Assembly: GCF_001010805.1 (NCBI RefSeq)
Contig: NZ_CP011477.1
Span: 1,565,001-1,629,000, forward strand
Direction: 5' to 3'
From: Spongiibacter sp. IMCC21906
GTDB taxonomy: Bacteria > Pseudomonadota > Gammaproteobacteria > Pseudomonadales > Spongiibacteraceae
Length of the DNA: 64,000 bases
Shown: positions 45,077 to 54,862 of the stretch, piece by piece
Layout of the letters: every line of letters starts with the position of its first letter
How positions within the stretch are numbered: the first letter of the stretch is position 1
The notes under the pieces: generated by a model
Told to the model about the DNA's origin: nothing
Database searches by the model: none
What the model saw: the letters and a program-made list of their open reading frames with translations, nothing else
Position numbers and translations under genes: made by a program

Positions 45077-45487
45077 ATGATAAAGCTAAAGGTACTTGCT
45101 ACACGTCTCTTGTTACTTTGCTGGGGAGTGGCGCTTCACGCTGCTGAAACAGGGCCGATACGCGGCGAAGTGGGCTTTGTGGATGAGGTTAGTGGTGCAC
45201 GAGTGGAAGCGGTAGACCCTGATGAAAATGGGGAGTATCGCGTTTTGGTGTCACTTCCTAATACCGACACAAACAAATCGCCAACGATTATCGAGGAAAT
45301 TGTCGTTCGTGCTGAGCGAGACGAGTCTGTCGTTGATGAGCCCGCTCCTGCTGCGCCGCGTTATGAAGTGATTAAAGACTACGCTAATGACCGTTATGGA
45401 TTTTATGTTTATCTCGGTAAAAATAAATCCCTGCCGTTTAGAATATTCTTTAAAGACCACAGTGCCAAAGAGATACATAATCGCTAG
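45077..45487 (+). CDS. Small exported protein of unknown function
   Basis: 136 residues from the ATG at 45077 (AAAGG upstream). Signal peptide KLKVLATRLLLLCWGVALHA, then an acidic segment (DEVSGARVEAVDPDENGEYRV), a linker rich in Glu/Asp/Pro/Ala, and a C-terminal KDYANDRYGFYVYLGKNKSLPFRIFFKDH. No family recognised. Confidence 0.7.
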   Translation: MIKLKVLATRLLLLCWGVALHAAETGPIRGEVGFVDEVSGARVEAVDPDENGEYRVLVSLPNTDTNKSPTIIEEIVVRAERDESVVDEPAPAAPRYEVIKDYANDRYGFYVYLGKNKSLPFRIFFKDHSAKEIHNR

Positions 45488-45511
45488 GAATGGCTACTCT
45501 TCACTTTTTGG

Positions 45512-46450
45512 CTAATGCTGGGTGAGTCCCAGCATGAGCCATTCGACGTAGTGGTGAAGTGGCGTGACGCTTAAACATAACGCTGCAGCAGCGACACAGG
45601 ACAAACTGAACGAGACCGATTTTGGGAGCGTTAACGGCGAGGGCCCTAATAAGTTCTTCACTCGCTGTTCCACAGATTCTTTTGCGAAAGCGCAGTATAT
45701 TGCCGAACTTTGAGACTTGCTTGCCGCAGCGAGTTTTAGAATGCATCTGGCAACATCACCGGGTTCATGGTGTTGGCATGATCGTAAATCGCAAGATTTT
45801 TCAATGCATAAGCACAGCTCTGAAATAAAATAACGGGCGCCGGGCATGGGTAAGCTGAGTAGCCTCGCAAGCAGAATTCGCAGGTTGTCGCGGTTTAATC
45901 GATGTCCTTGCTCATGCAGAAGAATAATGTCGACTTCCTTCTTGCTGCACTGTTTTAACAAGCCTGTGCTCACTACAATTTGTGGTTTAAATAAGCCGCT
46001 AGTAAATGCGAGTGGTGTTTGCTCGTCAATCTCCCAAAACCCTGCTCTGGTCTTGCAAAGTCCTCGTATTCCGTTGCCAAATCGTAGATTAGTTCGCCCA
46101 TCTTGCCAGCTTTTAACTGCAACAAGAGCGAGCGCGGTCGCTGTGATAATTAGTGACAGTGGCCCTAATTGGGGTAAATGCCCCACTGGCAAATGTTCTT
46201 CACAGGCTGGGCCGTGGCAGTGGAGTACTAGAAAAAAACTCCCAATCTGAGGGTAGTAGAGTAGCAGGGTCACCGCGAGACTCACCAATACGGGAATAGC
46301 AAGTACCAGCATTAATATGGTGCTTGCCTGGTTGGGGTCGAGTTTTTCGAGTAAGAACTTGAGTGGAGTGCGGAGTGTCAGTAACGCTAGACTTAATACG
46401 AACCAAATTGAAAGAAGTACAAAGTTTGCAGTGCCAAGGGTCTCAAGCAT
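45512..46450 (-). CDS. M56 (BlaR1-like) membrane metalloprotease
   Basis: 312 residues. Several hydrophobic segments and the zinc motif HEQGH (His179, Glu180, His183; LLHEQGHRLNRDN) in the BlaR1/MecR1 position. It lacks the C-terminal penicillin-binding sensor domain (BlaR1 is about twice as long), so the signal is not a beta-lactam in the usual way. Overlaps the BlaI-like gene by 8 nt; it should cleave that repressor when activated. Confidence 0.88.
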   Translation of the reverse strand: MLETLGTANFVLLSIWFVLSLALLTLRTPLKFLLEKLDPNQASTILMLVLAIPVLVSLAVTLLLYYPQIGSFFLVLHCHGPACEEHLPVGHLPQLGPLSLIITATALALVAVKSWQDGRTNLRFGNGIRGLCKTRAGFWEIDEQTPLAFTSGLFKPQIVVSTGLLKQCSKKEVDIILLHEQGHRLNRDNLRILLARLLSLPMPGARYFISELCLCIEKSCDLRSCQHHEPGDVARCILKLAAASKSQSSAIYCAFAKESVEQRVKNLLGPSPLTLPKSVSFSLSCVAAAALCLSVTPLHHYVEWLMLGLTQH

Positions 46451-46862
46451 TTCGTCTATTGGTTTCGTGTTTGTCGATTAGCAGTTTAAGTCGGTCTAAA
46501 GAGTCATTATCTATGCTTGCGGCGGCATTTACAAAGCCGCTGAGAATGGTTTCGGTTGGGCCGTCATGCAAGGCATTGATTACGTCACCAATTAAGCGCC
46601 CCATCAGCTCGCCGCGTTTAACAACGGGGGTATACACGTAAGCGTGGCCCTGCTTACTTCGGTCCAGTAGGTTTTTTCGATGTAGGCGCTCCACCGTCGA
46701 CTGTAGTGTACTAATGCTGGGTCGTCGCTCAGGAGTCAGTGCCGATGCCAATGCCTTCACGTCACTACCTGGTTTTTGCCAGAGTAATTCAAGAAGTGCT
46801 AATTCAAGTTCTCCCAACTGTGGGAGAGCATTATGACGGGACCGAGCACGAATAAGTTCCAT
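46443..46862 (-). CDS. BlaI/MecI/CopY-family repressor
   Basis: 139 residues. Winged helix: LGELELALLELLWQKPGSDVKALASAL, SISTLQSTVERLHRKNLLDRSKQGHAYVYTPV. C-terminal dimer and cleavage region. Represses its operon and unknown targets. First gene of the pair with the M56 protease. No beta-lactamase gene is in the window. Confidence 0.9.
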   Translation of the reverse strand: MELIRARSRHNALPQLGELELALLELLWQKPGSDVKALASALTPERRPSISTLQSTVERLHRKNLLDRSKQGHAYVYTPVVKRGELMGRLIGDVINALHDGPTETILSGFVNAAASIDNDSLDRLKLLIDKHETNRRNA

Positions 46863-47244
46863 ATTAATACCGACTCCGAGGCGGTTTTTTGAACGGGTTT
46901 TAAGGACGATTTTTAGTTGCTGGGGCAGGGCGGAAGTGATTGAAATTTATGAAGAAAATGCTGATTTTCACGGTAGTATTACTCTGCCAAGACCACAGGA
47001 CAATAGCGGATTATCAACAGCATTTGAAGCATTAGGTCGCCAAGAAAAAGTCTTTTTATATTTTGGAGATTAATAAAATGTGACGATTACTGACGGTAAT
47101 GTGTTGTGACGTTTTAAACATGCTTTGTGAACATCACCTCGAAGGTATGGTTCGAAAAGATGGGTAAACAGGTTTTCTAATAGGTCAATTTTCGATAACT
47201 GCTGTGTCGGGGCGGTGGTGCCGTGTAGGGTACAATGCTACGCC
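46863..47244. other. 382-bp intergenic region
   Basis: Between the BlaI gene and hrpB. One weak open segment from GTG 46936 to TAA 47071-47073 reads VIEIYEENADFHGS...EKVFLYFGD (45 codons), protein-like but without a good ribosome site, so it may be a gene remnant. No clear BlaI-type operator was found. Confidence 0.5.
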
Positions 47245-49779
47245 ATGACCTCTTCACTACCTATTGTCGATATTTTGCCTGCACTGCGCGATGCTTTACG
47301 TCGCAGAGATGAGGTCGTTCTAGAAGCTCCTCCAGGAGCAGGCAAAACCACTCAGGTGCCGTTGGTATTGTTATCTGAGAGCTGGCTTGAAGGCCAGCGT
47401 ATTATTATGTTGGAGCCTCGACGGCTGGCGGCTCGCGCGGCGGCAGAACGAATGGCTGCGTTATTGGGTGAGAAGGTCGGTGGCACGGTGGGCTATCGTG
47501 TGCGACTGGAGTCTCGCGTCAGTACCGCGACCCGTATCGAAGTGATTACCGAGGGTATCCTAAGCCGAATGCTCCATGACGATCCGTCACTGGAGGGGGT
47601 TGGGCTGCTTGTGTTTGATGAGTTTCATGAACGAAGCCTGGATGCAGACCTCGGGTTGGCACTAACGCTAGAAGGCCGAAAGCTGTTTTCTGAGTTACGC
47701 AGCGCGCCGCTTAAATTGTTAATCATGTCTGCCACCTTAGATGGCCAGCGGGTTGGTGAGCTACTCAACCATGCGCCGGTGTTGCGCAGTGAAGGTCGGC
47801 AATATGCTGTTGGAATTGAGTACCTTGGCGTATATAAACCGAGAGACCCGATTGTGCCCAAGGTTTTACAGGCCTTGGAGCGTGCGCTTGCAAGTCACGC
47901 AGGGAACATTTTGGTGTTTTTGCCGGGACAGGCGGAAATTCGCCGTTGTGAGCAAGCCTTGCAGGCGTGGGCGGATGATTCGCTGCTTATTGCGCCTCTA
48001 TACGGCAATTTGAGCTTGGAGCAGCAACGCTTGGCAATTTTGGCCCCTCCAGCCGAGTGTCGAAAAATTGTGTTATCGACGCCAATCGCTGAAAGTAGCC
48101 TGACCATTGACGGCATTACTGTGGTGATTGATAGCGGTCTACTTCGTCAAGCCATTTTTGATCCGCGCACAGGCATGACTCGACTCGCGACCAAGCGAAT
48201 CTCCCAAGCGTCAGCTGCCCAACGAGCGGGCCGCGCAGGAAGGCTACAACCGGGGATTTGCTATCGTCTCTGGGCTGAGTCCCAACACAAAGAACTGCCA
48301 GCCCATTCGGAGCCGGAGATTTTACAGGCAGATCTGGCCGGGTTATTCATGCAGCTTTTGCAGTGGGGTGCGGACTCGGTTGATGCTATGGCTTGGTTGG
48401 ATCCACCTCCAGAAGGTGCCTCCCAGCAAGCGTTAGCGCTGCTGAGACAGCTATCGGCGGTCAGCCCAGTAGCTAGAGAGGCGAGTAGTATTACTCTTAC
48501 CCGGCACGGTGAGGCTATGGCCCGCTTACCCATGCATCCTCGATTAGCGCATATGTTAATAAAAGGCCGGGAGCTGGGTGCGGTTCATCTTGCTGCGGAG
48601 CTCGCGACCTTACTGTCTGAGCGCGATACTGAGTCCTCGGCCGGTAGTGATATCGAATCCCGGTTGCGCTTGTTTCAGGCTGAGAGCCAGGGTCGATCGG
48701 GTGGCGTAGCAAGCCGGTTAAAGCGTCAAAAAATGCAGTATTTAAATCTGCTTGAAACCCCGAAAACCGCGGCAAACCCATCAAAAGGCGTATCTGCGGG
48801 CACCTTGCTGGCATTGGCTTATCCCGATCGTATTGCCAAACAGCGGCCGGGTCGAAGCGGGCGCTATCAACTTAGCAATGGTCGCACCGCCGTCTTACGG
48901 GATGATGATAGTTTGCATGGCCAGCCTTGGCTGGTAGTGGCCGAATTGGGGGGCTGGATGGGCGCTTCAGAAGATATTATCTGGCGCGCCGCCGTTTTGA
49001 GTGAGACCGACTTTGACGATCTGCTTCTGCCTTTGTTGAGCACGCTATCTGTTGCCCAATGGGATGAGCAGCGTGGTCGATTTATCTCAGAGCGCTTGAC
49101 CAAGATTGGCGAGATTACCCTGCGATGCGAGTCTGTGCCGCTAACTGATGTTGCGGAGAAAGAACGCGCATTATTGGCCTTGATAAGGGAGCAGGGCCTG
49201 AACATATTGAACTGGTCGGAGGCGGCAACGCAGTTATGCGCTAGAATTGAATTGCTCAGAGATTTAGGTCTGGAATTAGACAAGGAAATTGGCTGGCCGG
49301 ACTTTAGCCATCAAGGTTTGTTGGCAACACTAGAGCAGTGGCTCGGTCCCTATTTGGCAGCAATACGCAGCTTGCCCAGCTTACAGGCCCTGGATTTATA
49401 CCCGTTATTAAAAGCACGTTTAGACTGGGTTGCGTTAGATGCCCTTGAGAAACTGGCACCGGGATCTATTCGAGTGCCCTCGGGTTCTAATTTACGTATT
49501 GATTACAGTCAACGGCCGCCGGTGTTGGCAGTGAAGCTGCAGGAAATGTTTGGCTGCGAAACCACGCCGACAGTTGCCGCCGGAAGGCAAGCACTCAGCA
49601 TTCATTTATTGTCGCCCGCCCGTCGACCATTGCAGATCACCCAGGATTTAGCCGGGTTTTGGCGGGGCAGTTATGAGCAAGTAAAAAAAGAAATGCGAGG
49701 GCGATATCCAAAGCATCCCTGGCCAGATGACCCATTGCAGGCTCCCGCCACGGCCAAAACTAAAAAGCGCCAAGGGTAA
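47245..49779 (+). CDS. hrpB: ATP-dependent helicase HrpB
   Basis: 844 residues from the ATG at 47245, chosen because the family starts near SSLPIVDILPALRDAL. DExH-type RNA helicase. Seen: Walker A APPGAGKTTQVPL, DEFHERSLDADL, SATLDG, and the C-terminal QRAGRAGRLQPGICYRLW. The HrpB-specific C-terminal region (SRLKRQKMQYLNLLETP to the end) is present. Role in RNA metabolism is poorly defined. Followed by a terminator. Confidence 0.95.
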   Translation: MTSSLPIVDILPALRDALRRRDEVVLEAPPGAGKTTQVPLVLLSESWLEGQRIIMLEPRRLAARAAAERMAALLGEKVGGTVGYRVRLESRVSTATRIEVITEGILSRMLHDDPSLEGVGLLVFDEFHERSLDADLGLALTLEGRKLFSELRSAPLKLLIMSATLDGQRVGELLNHAPVLRSEGRQYAVGIEYLGVYKPRDPIVPKVLQALERALASHAGNILVFLPGQAEIRRCEQALQAWADDSLLIAPLYGNLSLEQQRLAILAPPAECRKIVLSTPIAESSLTIDGITVVIDSGLLRQAIFDPRTGMTRLATKRISQASAAQRAGRAGRLQPGICYRLWAESQHKELPAHSEPEILQADLAGLFMQLLQWGADSVDAMAWLDPPPEGASQQALALLRQLSAVSPVAREASSITLTRHGEAMARLPMHPRLAHMLIKGRELGAVHLAAELATLLSERDTESSAGSDIESRLRLFQAESQGRSGGVASRLKRQKMQYLNLLETPKTAANPSKGVSAGTLLALAYPDRIAKQRPGRSGRYQLSNGRTAVLRDDDSLHGQPWLVVAELGGWMGASEDIIWRAAVLSETDFDDLLLPLLSTLSVAQWDEQRGRFISERLTKIGEITLRCESVPLTDVAEKERALLALIREQGLNILNWSEAATQLCARIELLRDLGLELDKEIGWPDFSHQGLLATLEQWLGPYLAAIRSLPSLQALDLYPLLKARLDWVALDALEKLAPGSIRVPSGSNLRIDYSQRPPVLAVKLQEMFGCETTPTVAAGRQALSIHLLSPARRPLQITQDLAGFWRGSYEQVKKEMRGRYPKHPWPDDPLQAPATAKTKKRQG

Positions 49780-49796
49780 TAAAATCTAGACATAAA

Positions 49797-49819
49797 AAAG
49801 CCGGTCAGTGACCGGCTTT
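49797..49819. terminator. Bidirectional terminator
   Basis: AAAGCCGGTCA / TGACCGGCTTT arms around one base; an A run precedes and TTTACAC follows. Between convergent hrpB and the outer-membrane protein gene. Confidence 0.85.
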
Positions 49820-49838
49820 ACACACGAAAGATAGACGC

Positions 49839-50639
49839 TTAGAAGCGGCCAGCCACGCCGATCAAGAAGCCGTCAGTATCAAGCTCTGGACCATTGTAGT
49901 CTTCTGTGGTGTCAAAGTAGGAAAATGCCACTTCAACGTTGGGCGCTACAAAATAGCTAAGATCCAAGCTGATGGTGTCTCTCTCGTAGCTATCTACATC
50001 GACGAACTCAGCAGATAGGCCAATGCCAAACATATTGTTGAAATAGTATGTGGCACCAGCATTCACGCCAAAACCGTCATCGTCCTCGGCATCAATTACC
50101 GATGCGCCCAGGTCAAAGGCGACTGACGCACCTTGTGCCATAGCTTGAATGCTATGTAACTGCACATCCAGTACGTCCAGGTCTCCTGAAGCGTCATCGT
50201 CTGTAGTGGAGTACGACACGACGACATCGGTGGTGTCATTGATGTAGGTACCGATACCAAAGCCAAATGTATCGGCGTCATTGGTGCCGTCGTCTGCCTG
50301 ATCGTAGCTGGCCTCCAAAATGAGGTTGGTGTCGGTCACGAAGCGGCCACCGAAGCCATAGTTGTCGGTATCGTCACCATTGTCAGGATCGATGTTAACC
50401 AAGCTGAAATCAATGAATGAAGATTTGTCTAAAAAAGCGGCTTCAGCCAACGGGCCTTTGCTGGTGTCGACCTGTTCAAAGTGAAGTTCACCGTAGATCA
50501 ATGCGGCATCGTAATCGTTACTTACATTGCCAGCTTCGACTTCACCTTGGCCAAGGCCTGCGCTAACTTCAAATTGATAAGCGCTGGCATAAGATGAGGC
50601 GATAGTGGCAATGGCTACGGTTAAAAGTTGCTTTTTCAT
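49839..50639 (-). CDS. Outer-membrane beta-barrel protein (putative porin)
   Basis: 266 residues. Signal peptide MKKQLLTVAIATIASSYASA, mature part of alternating strands (FGFGIGTYINDTTDVVVSYSTT, GVNAGATYYFNNMFGIGLSAEFVDV) with very acidic loops (DPDNGDDTDN, DAEDDDG), ending in Phe as barrel proteins do. The acidic composition fits a marine cell. Exact family not recognised. Confidence 0.8.
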   Translation of the reverse strand: MKKQLLTVAIATIASSYASAYQFEVSAGLGQGEVEAGNVSNDYDAALIYGELHFEQVDTSKGPLAEAAFLDKSSFIDFSLVNIDPDNGDDTDNYGFGGRFVTDTNLILEASYDQADDGTNDADTFGFGIGTYINDTTDVVVSYSTTDDDASGDLDVLDVQLHSIQAMAQGASVAFDLGASVIDAEDDDGFGVNAGATYYFNNMFGIGLSAEFVDVDSYERDTISLDLSYFVAPNVEVAFSYFDTTEDYNGPELDTDGFLIGVAGRF

Positions 50640-50905
50640 GTGGTGCTCCCCCTATGGATGTGCGTCTCACGCTAATGGTGATTAATGACACATAGATGTC
50701 CGTAATATGAAAGTTCCATAACTGTGCATTGTTGTTGGGCGTTAGATCTATTGTTGATCTTATTTGGTGCGCAACAATCTGAGGTTATCACAAGGTATGT
50801 GAAATAGGCGTGGCGAGTTTGTGAAAATTTACCGATTTTTTGGCGGTTTAGCGCGAGGAGTTAGCTAATAACTTCAGCTTTTGTGTGACATAAGTGGAAG
50901 GTTGT

Positions 50906-51550
50906 TTATTGCTGGCCGTAATGTCGAAATTGTTGCAGTACCTTCTCCATTTCACCATTGCTGAGCAGCGTCGGTCCGCCATTTTGTAGGCTGAAATAAT
51001 AATTGGCTGCTAAAGCTTCTACTTCTTGAGCGAGAGATAGGGCTTTGTTGATGGTTTGGGCAATACAAAGTTGGCCGTGATTAGCCAATAAACAAGCTTT
51101 GCGGCGATGCAGGGCAAGGCTGACATTTTCGGCCAGTTCCGCGCTGCCAAAGGTAGCGTAATCTGCACAGGGAATATCGACGCCACCCGCGACAGCGACC
51201 ATGTAGTGAAAAGAGGGAATGGCTCGGCGCTGGCAGGCCAGCACCGTCGCAAAGGGAGAGTGACAATGAACAATAGCGGCGGCTTCGGGGTGGTCTTGAT
51301 AAACCTGATGGTGCATTAGCCATTCGCTGGATGGTTTGGCTTGGCCCGGCGTGCAAGTACCTTCGCTGCTGATCTCGACAAGGGATTCCAACGTTGCCTC
51401 ATTCCCCCGCACCCCACTGGCGGATATCAACATGCCGCCATTGGGGAGCCGCAATGACATATTACCGCTGGCTCCCGGGGATAAATCGGCTTCGGCCATG
51501 GCATGTAGGGCCGTCATCAACTCTCGGCGCTGTTGCGATAAGTCGTTCAC
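50906..51550 (-). CDS. Class II aldolase/adducin family protein
   Basis: 214 residues. Seen: [29 protein letters not shown], metal site [11 protein letters not shown], and [13 protein letters not shown]. Cleaves or dehydrates a sugar phosphate with zinc; fuculose-1-phosphate aldolase-like. Paralogue of mtnB but separate from the salvage operon. Overlaps htpX by 4 nt. Confidence 0.88.
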   Translation of the reverse strand: MNDLSQQRRELMTALHAMAEADLSPGASGNMSLRLPNGGMLISASGVRGNEATLESLVEISSEGTCTPGQAKPSSEWLMHHQVYQDHPEAAAIVHCHSPFATVLACQRRAIPSFHYMVAVAGGVDIPCADYATFGSAELAENVSLALHRRKACLLANHGQLCIAQTINKALSLAQEVEALAANYYFSLQNGGPTLLSNGEMEKVLQQFRHYGQQ

Positions 51551-52434
51551 GCCCCGTCTCTCAGTGCCTGAATACGTTTTTCCAGCGGTGGGTGAGAGCT
51601 AAACAGTGCTGCGAAATCCCTCTTGCTGGGGCTGCTAATCGCCAAAGCGGTGAGTTCGCCGGGCATGTCATTGGGTAGCCCTTGCTGAGCCTGTAGGCGC
51701 TGGAGCGCGGCAATCATATCGTCACGTCCTGCCAGTGTGGCACCGGCGTGGTCGGCGCGAAATTCCCGCCAGCGCGAAAACCACATCACAATGGTGGAGG
51801 CGAGAATGCCCAGCACCATTTCAGCGATAAACGTGGTGATGTAAAAACCAATACCGTGGCCGCGTTCTGTTTTAAATACGGCTCTGTCCACGGTGTGGCC
51901 GATGATGCGAGCAAAGAACATGACGAAGGTATTCACCACCCCTTGAATAAGGGTGAGGGTGATCATGTCGCCATTGGCAACGTGGCCAATCTCATGGGCC
52001 AATACCGCCCGGACTTCATTGGGGCGCATTTGCTTCATTAGCCCTTCGGACACCGCGACTAGTGCCGCGTTTTTATTCCAGCCAGTGGCAAAGGCATTGG
52101 CGACTGGAGAGGGGAATATCCCCACTTCAGGCATGCCGATGCCGGCTTTGTCGGATAGCTCTTTTACCGTATCCAGCAACCAGCGCTCTTGGTTGTTGCG
52201 GGGTTGTTTGATGACTTCGGTACGGGTTGAGCGTTTGGCGATCCATTTTGAGATCAGCAGTGAAACAAGGGAACCCGCCATCCCGAACACTGCACAGAAT
52301 ACCAGCAGTGAGCTCAGGTTTAAGTCGACGCCATTTTGCGCCATATAGGTGTCTACCCCCAGCAAACTGAGGGTAATGCTAGCGACCAGAACAATGGCCA
52401 GGTTTGTTGCCAAAAACAACAGAATTCGCATCAT
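51547..52434 (-). CDS. htpX: Membrane protease HtpX
   Basis: 295 residues, full length. Zinc site [13 protein letters not shown] and four membrane helices ([36 protein letters not shown], and two near 155-220). Degrades damaged inner-membrane proteins. Upstream gene of a pair with the class II aldolase. Confidence 0.96.
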   Translation of the reverse strand: MMRILLFLATNLAIVLVASITLSLLGVDTYMAQNGVDLNLSSLLVFCAVFGMAGSLVSLLISKWIAKRSTRTEVIKQPRNNQERWLLDTVKELSDKAGIGMPEVGIFPSPVANAFATGWNKNAALVAVSEGLMKQMRPNEVRAVLAHEIGHVANGDMITLTLIQGVVNTFVMFFARIIGHTVDRAVFKTERGHGIGFYITTFIAEMVLGILASTIVMWFSRWREFRADHAGATLAGRDDMIAALQRLQAQQGLPNDMPGELTALAISSPSKRDFAALFSSHPPLEKRIQALRDGA

Positions 52435-52491
52435 TGCAGTATAAACCTCGTAGTAATACCGCTTAATAAATGGGGGTACAGGAAGCTGCTT

Positions 52492-52812
52492 TCAAGCTTG
52501 ATCGCCAATGTTTTCCGGGTTTTCTTGTTGTAGATTTTCTTCCTGCTCGGGTTCTTGGTTTAAAGCCGCTTGGGTCTCTAATGCAGTGGGTGGCCCGACT
52601 TCGACCATAGGCTGATTGTTTTTATCCAGCTCGCAGGGGAAGGGTTCTGCACGCAGATAAATATCTTTGCTGCTTTGCTCAAACACAACATTGACCGCTT
52701 CATCGTTGTGGGGGGTACGGTACAGTAGGCGTCGGTCACTGCCATCTAGCCACAATTGTTGCTTGCTTAAATAATGGCCATGCTGATTTTTAATAACAAA
52801 TACGGTGCTCAT
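52492..52812 (-). CDS. Conserved hypothetical protein
   Basis: 106 residues. N-terminal ~55 residues (FVIKNQHGHYLSKQQLWLDGSDRRLLYRTPHNDEAVNVVFEQSSKDIYLRAEPFPCEL) look conserved and beta-rich; the C-terminal third is acidic, Gln/Glu-rich and probably disordered. No signal peptide. Function unknown. Confidence 0.7.
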   Translation of the reverse strand: MSTVFVIKNQHGHYLSKQQLWLDGSDRRLLYRTPHNDEAVNVVFEQSSKDIYLRAEPFPCELDKNNQPMVEVGPPTALETQAALNQEPEQEENLQQENPENIGDQA

Positions 52813-52879
52813 AGTAAGTCGGAGCTGCTCCTAAGTGCTGAGTTTATATGTGGATTATGATCATGATGTGTCAGTCGCC

Positions 52880-53365
52880 TTAACTGTTAAGCAGAACGGA
52901 TTTTGCTTCGTTCAGTTGACTGGCTAAATAATCATTGCCGCCGCGATCAGGGTGGAATTTCTGCATTAAGTGACGATGGGCTTTAATAATATCGTCTTCG
53001 CTGGCGCCTTCCTTAAGACCCAGTATGGAAAGCGCCTCAGGCTTATCCATATTGCCGCTGTAACGTCGAGGTGGTGGCTCTTCGTTCTGGGGGCCGGTGT
53101 TGCTGCGGTTAGCATTACCGCTAATGCGTTGATGGAGGTGATTGGCAATAAACTGGCGGACAAAGGGCATTGCCGCGCCGATGATTCCTGCTAGCCAATG
53201 CACTCTACCGGTAATGGACAGCAAGACTAAACCGGCCGCGGCAATGCTAATTAGCAATGTGAAGTAATAGGGTCGGCGCTGATCCTTGGGTTTGCTTTGC
53301 ACGATTTTAACAAAGCGGAAAATGCCATACAGAACAGCCACTGCTATTAATAAACGAATGATCAT
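52880..53365 (-). CDS. Membrane-anchored DnaJ-domain protein
   Basis: 161 residues. Two N-terminal hydrophobic segments (IIRLLIAVAVLYGIFRFV, YYFTLLISIAAAGLVLLSI), a charged linker, and a C-terminal J domain (EALSILGLKEGASEDDIIKAHRHLMQKFHPDRGGNDYLASQLNEAK) with HPD. Recruits Hsp70 to the membrane. Divergent from the GspF-like gene. Confidence 0.92.
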   Translation of the reverse strand: MIIRLLIAVAVLYGIFRFVKIVQSKPKDQRRPYYFTLLISIAAAGLVLLSITGRVHWLAGIIGAAMPFVRQFIANHLHQRISGNANRSNTGPQNEEPPPRRYSGNMDKPEALSILGLKEGASEDDIIKAHRHLMQKFHPDRGGNDYLASQLNEAKSVLLNS

Positions 53366-53518
53366 CGCCGGTTTCCGGATTCCTTTTGGGGCAGGCGATA
53401 AAAGATGATCGCCTGCGTGATTGACTCAAAGTATTACAAAGTACTAAAAGCCTCGTAGTATAGTGCTTCCTGCCAGCAAGACACACCGTCTTTGGTATCG
53501 CATTTGTCAGAGAGTTTT

Positions 53519-54460
53519 ATGTTCATAGCCTCACGCTACGCCCAACGATTTGTGCTGTTTCAGGGCTTGTATGAAGCCAGTCAGGGTGATGGTCAGCGGG
53601 ATTGGCAGCAACTTGTTGCCAGGCTCAGTCAGGGGCAGCAATTAGCCGAGCGGGTTCAGCTTGAAGAACTGGCTGAGAAATTTGGCAGTGGTCAACAGCT
53701 CGTCATGGACGAGTTGCGGGACGGCGGCTTATTTTTAGACTGGGAACTACGGTTTTTGCAGCTAGGTTTAGCGGTGGGGAATTTGCCCAATGCTTATTTA
53801 CGCCTGGCCGAGCATTATCGAATGGTCAGTGATTTTGCCTTGCGTTTTCGCCGGCATCTTTGGTTGCCACTGTTGTTGAGCTTGTTATGTGCTTTTTTGC
53901 TGCCGTTAATGCTGTATTTGGGTGGTTTTTTAAGTGCTGTTTCGGTCTTGGAAGTAATGGGGTTGTCGTTACTGCCTGGGATAGTTGCTGCAGTATTGCT
54001 GACGGTTTTTTTTAAGCCTCCGGTGTCAGCTTCTATTACTGCTATTGGATTCACGCTTCCCAAACTTAAAAAAGCCCTGTCCTGTTACCACAATTATTGG
54101 TTTGTGGGGCATTTGGCCGAGTGCGTCGGTGCAGGGTTTCCGTTGCAACAATCGCTGCGCCAAGCATCGCGGCGGATGCCAGCAAGCCCGCAAAAAAATC
54201 GTTATTTGGGGTTGGCTGGCAAGGTAGAAACGGGACAGCCCCTGTCTGCAGCCTTGCTGCAAAGTGGGGTATTGGACGGGGTGGGGTTGCAGCGCTTACC
54301 TGCGGGTATCGCGGCGGCAGAAGCGCCAGCGCACCTTGGCTTAGCTATACATGCCCGTTGCGAGGTGCAACTGGGCTTTTGGTCAGCAACACTGCCTTAT
54401 GCGGTGCTGGTGATAGTACCTTGGTCGGTGCTGCTTAATGCATGGTTTCTCGGCAGCTGA
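53519..54460 (+). CDS. GspF/PilC-like membrane protein, orphan
   Basis: 313 residues. Three hydrophobic segments (LPLLLSLLCAFLLPLMLYLGGFL, VLEVMGLSLLPGIVAAVLLTVFF, SATLPYAVLVIVPWSVLLNAWFL) in the T2SSF layout: a ~100-residue cytoplasmic helical domain (FQGLYEASQGDGQRDWQQLVARLSQGQQLAERVQ), helices, a second such domain (FVGHLAECVGAGFPLQQSLRQASRRM, KVETGQPLSAALLQSGVL), helix. The paired F-domains are the family signature, but no secretin, ATPase or pilin genes are nearby. AGAG precedes the ATG; an upstream in-frame start at 53492 is possible. Function unknown. Confidence 0.7.
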   Translation: MFIASRYAQRFVLFQGLYEASQGDGQRDWQQLVARLSQGQQLAERVQLEELAEKFGSGQQLVMDELRDGGLFLDWELRFLQLGLAVGNLPNAYLRLAEHYRMVSDFALRFRRHLWLPLLLSLLCAFLLPLMLYLGGFLSAVSVLEVMGLSLLPGIVAAVLLTVFFKPPVSASITAIGFTLPKLKKALSCYHNYWFVGHLAECVGAGFPLQQSLRQASRRMPASPQKNRYLGLAGKVETGQPLSAALLQSGVLDGVGLQRLPAGIAAAEAPAHLGLAIHARCEVQLGFWSATLPYAVLVIVPWSVLLNAWFLGS

Positions 54461-54620
54461 ATTGCTCCAGTTCGCGCTGGTAGTGCTGGCGACCCGAAAG
54501 CTCTTGCTCAATGGCGAAGCGTTCTGCGTTGCTGTGCCATTCGGCGTTTTTCAGTAGTTCCCACAGTTTTCTGCTGCACAAGTTTTTTACGTTACGTTCT
54601 ATATTTTGCTTGTTCATCAT
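54435..54620 (-). CDS. Small conserved protein of unknown function
   Basis: 61 residues from the ATG at 54620, where AAGGAG lies 5 nt upstream. NIERNVKNLCSRKLWELLKNAEW, helical and charged; Cys in CSRK and FSCRE. Cytosolic. Its end overlaps the 3' end of the GspF-like gene on the other strand by 26 nt. No family recognised. Confidence 0.6.
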   Translation of the reverse strand: MMNKQNIERNVKNLCSRKLWELLKNAEWHSNAERFAIEQELSGRQHYQRELEQFSCRETMH

Positions 54621-54862
54621 AATTTCTCCTTGAGTCTCCAGACTCAACCTCTGTGTCCTTAATGCTTGTCTCACTGGTCTTTGTCTCCTTGACCATAGCG
54701 ATTATTAACAAGACAGATTGCAGAGGTATGACAGTACGATTTTTTCTTTCGTTTGCTGTAGACTTCGCATCTTTTTAAAATTGCTGGTGCCGATCAAAAG
54801 GCACTGTTTCCCCGTTTGGTCTTGCTGGCCAGAGGGAATCGAATCGCCATGGAGCAAAGCCC

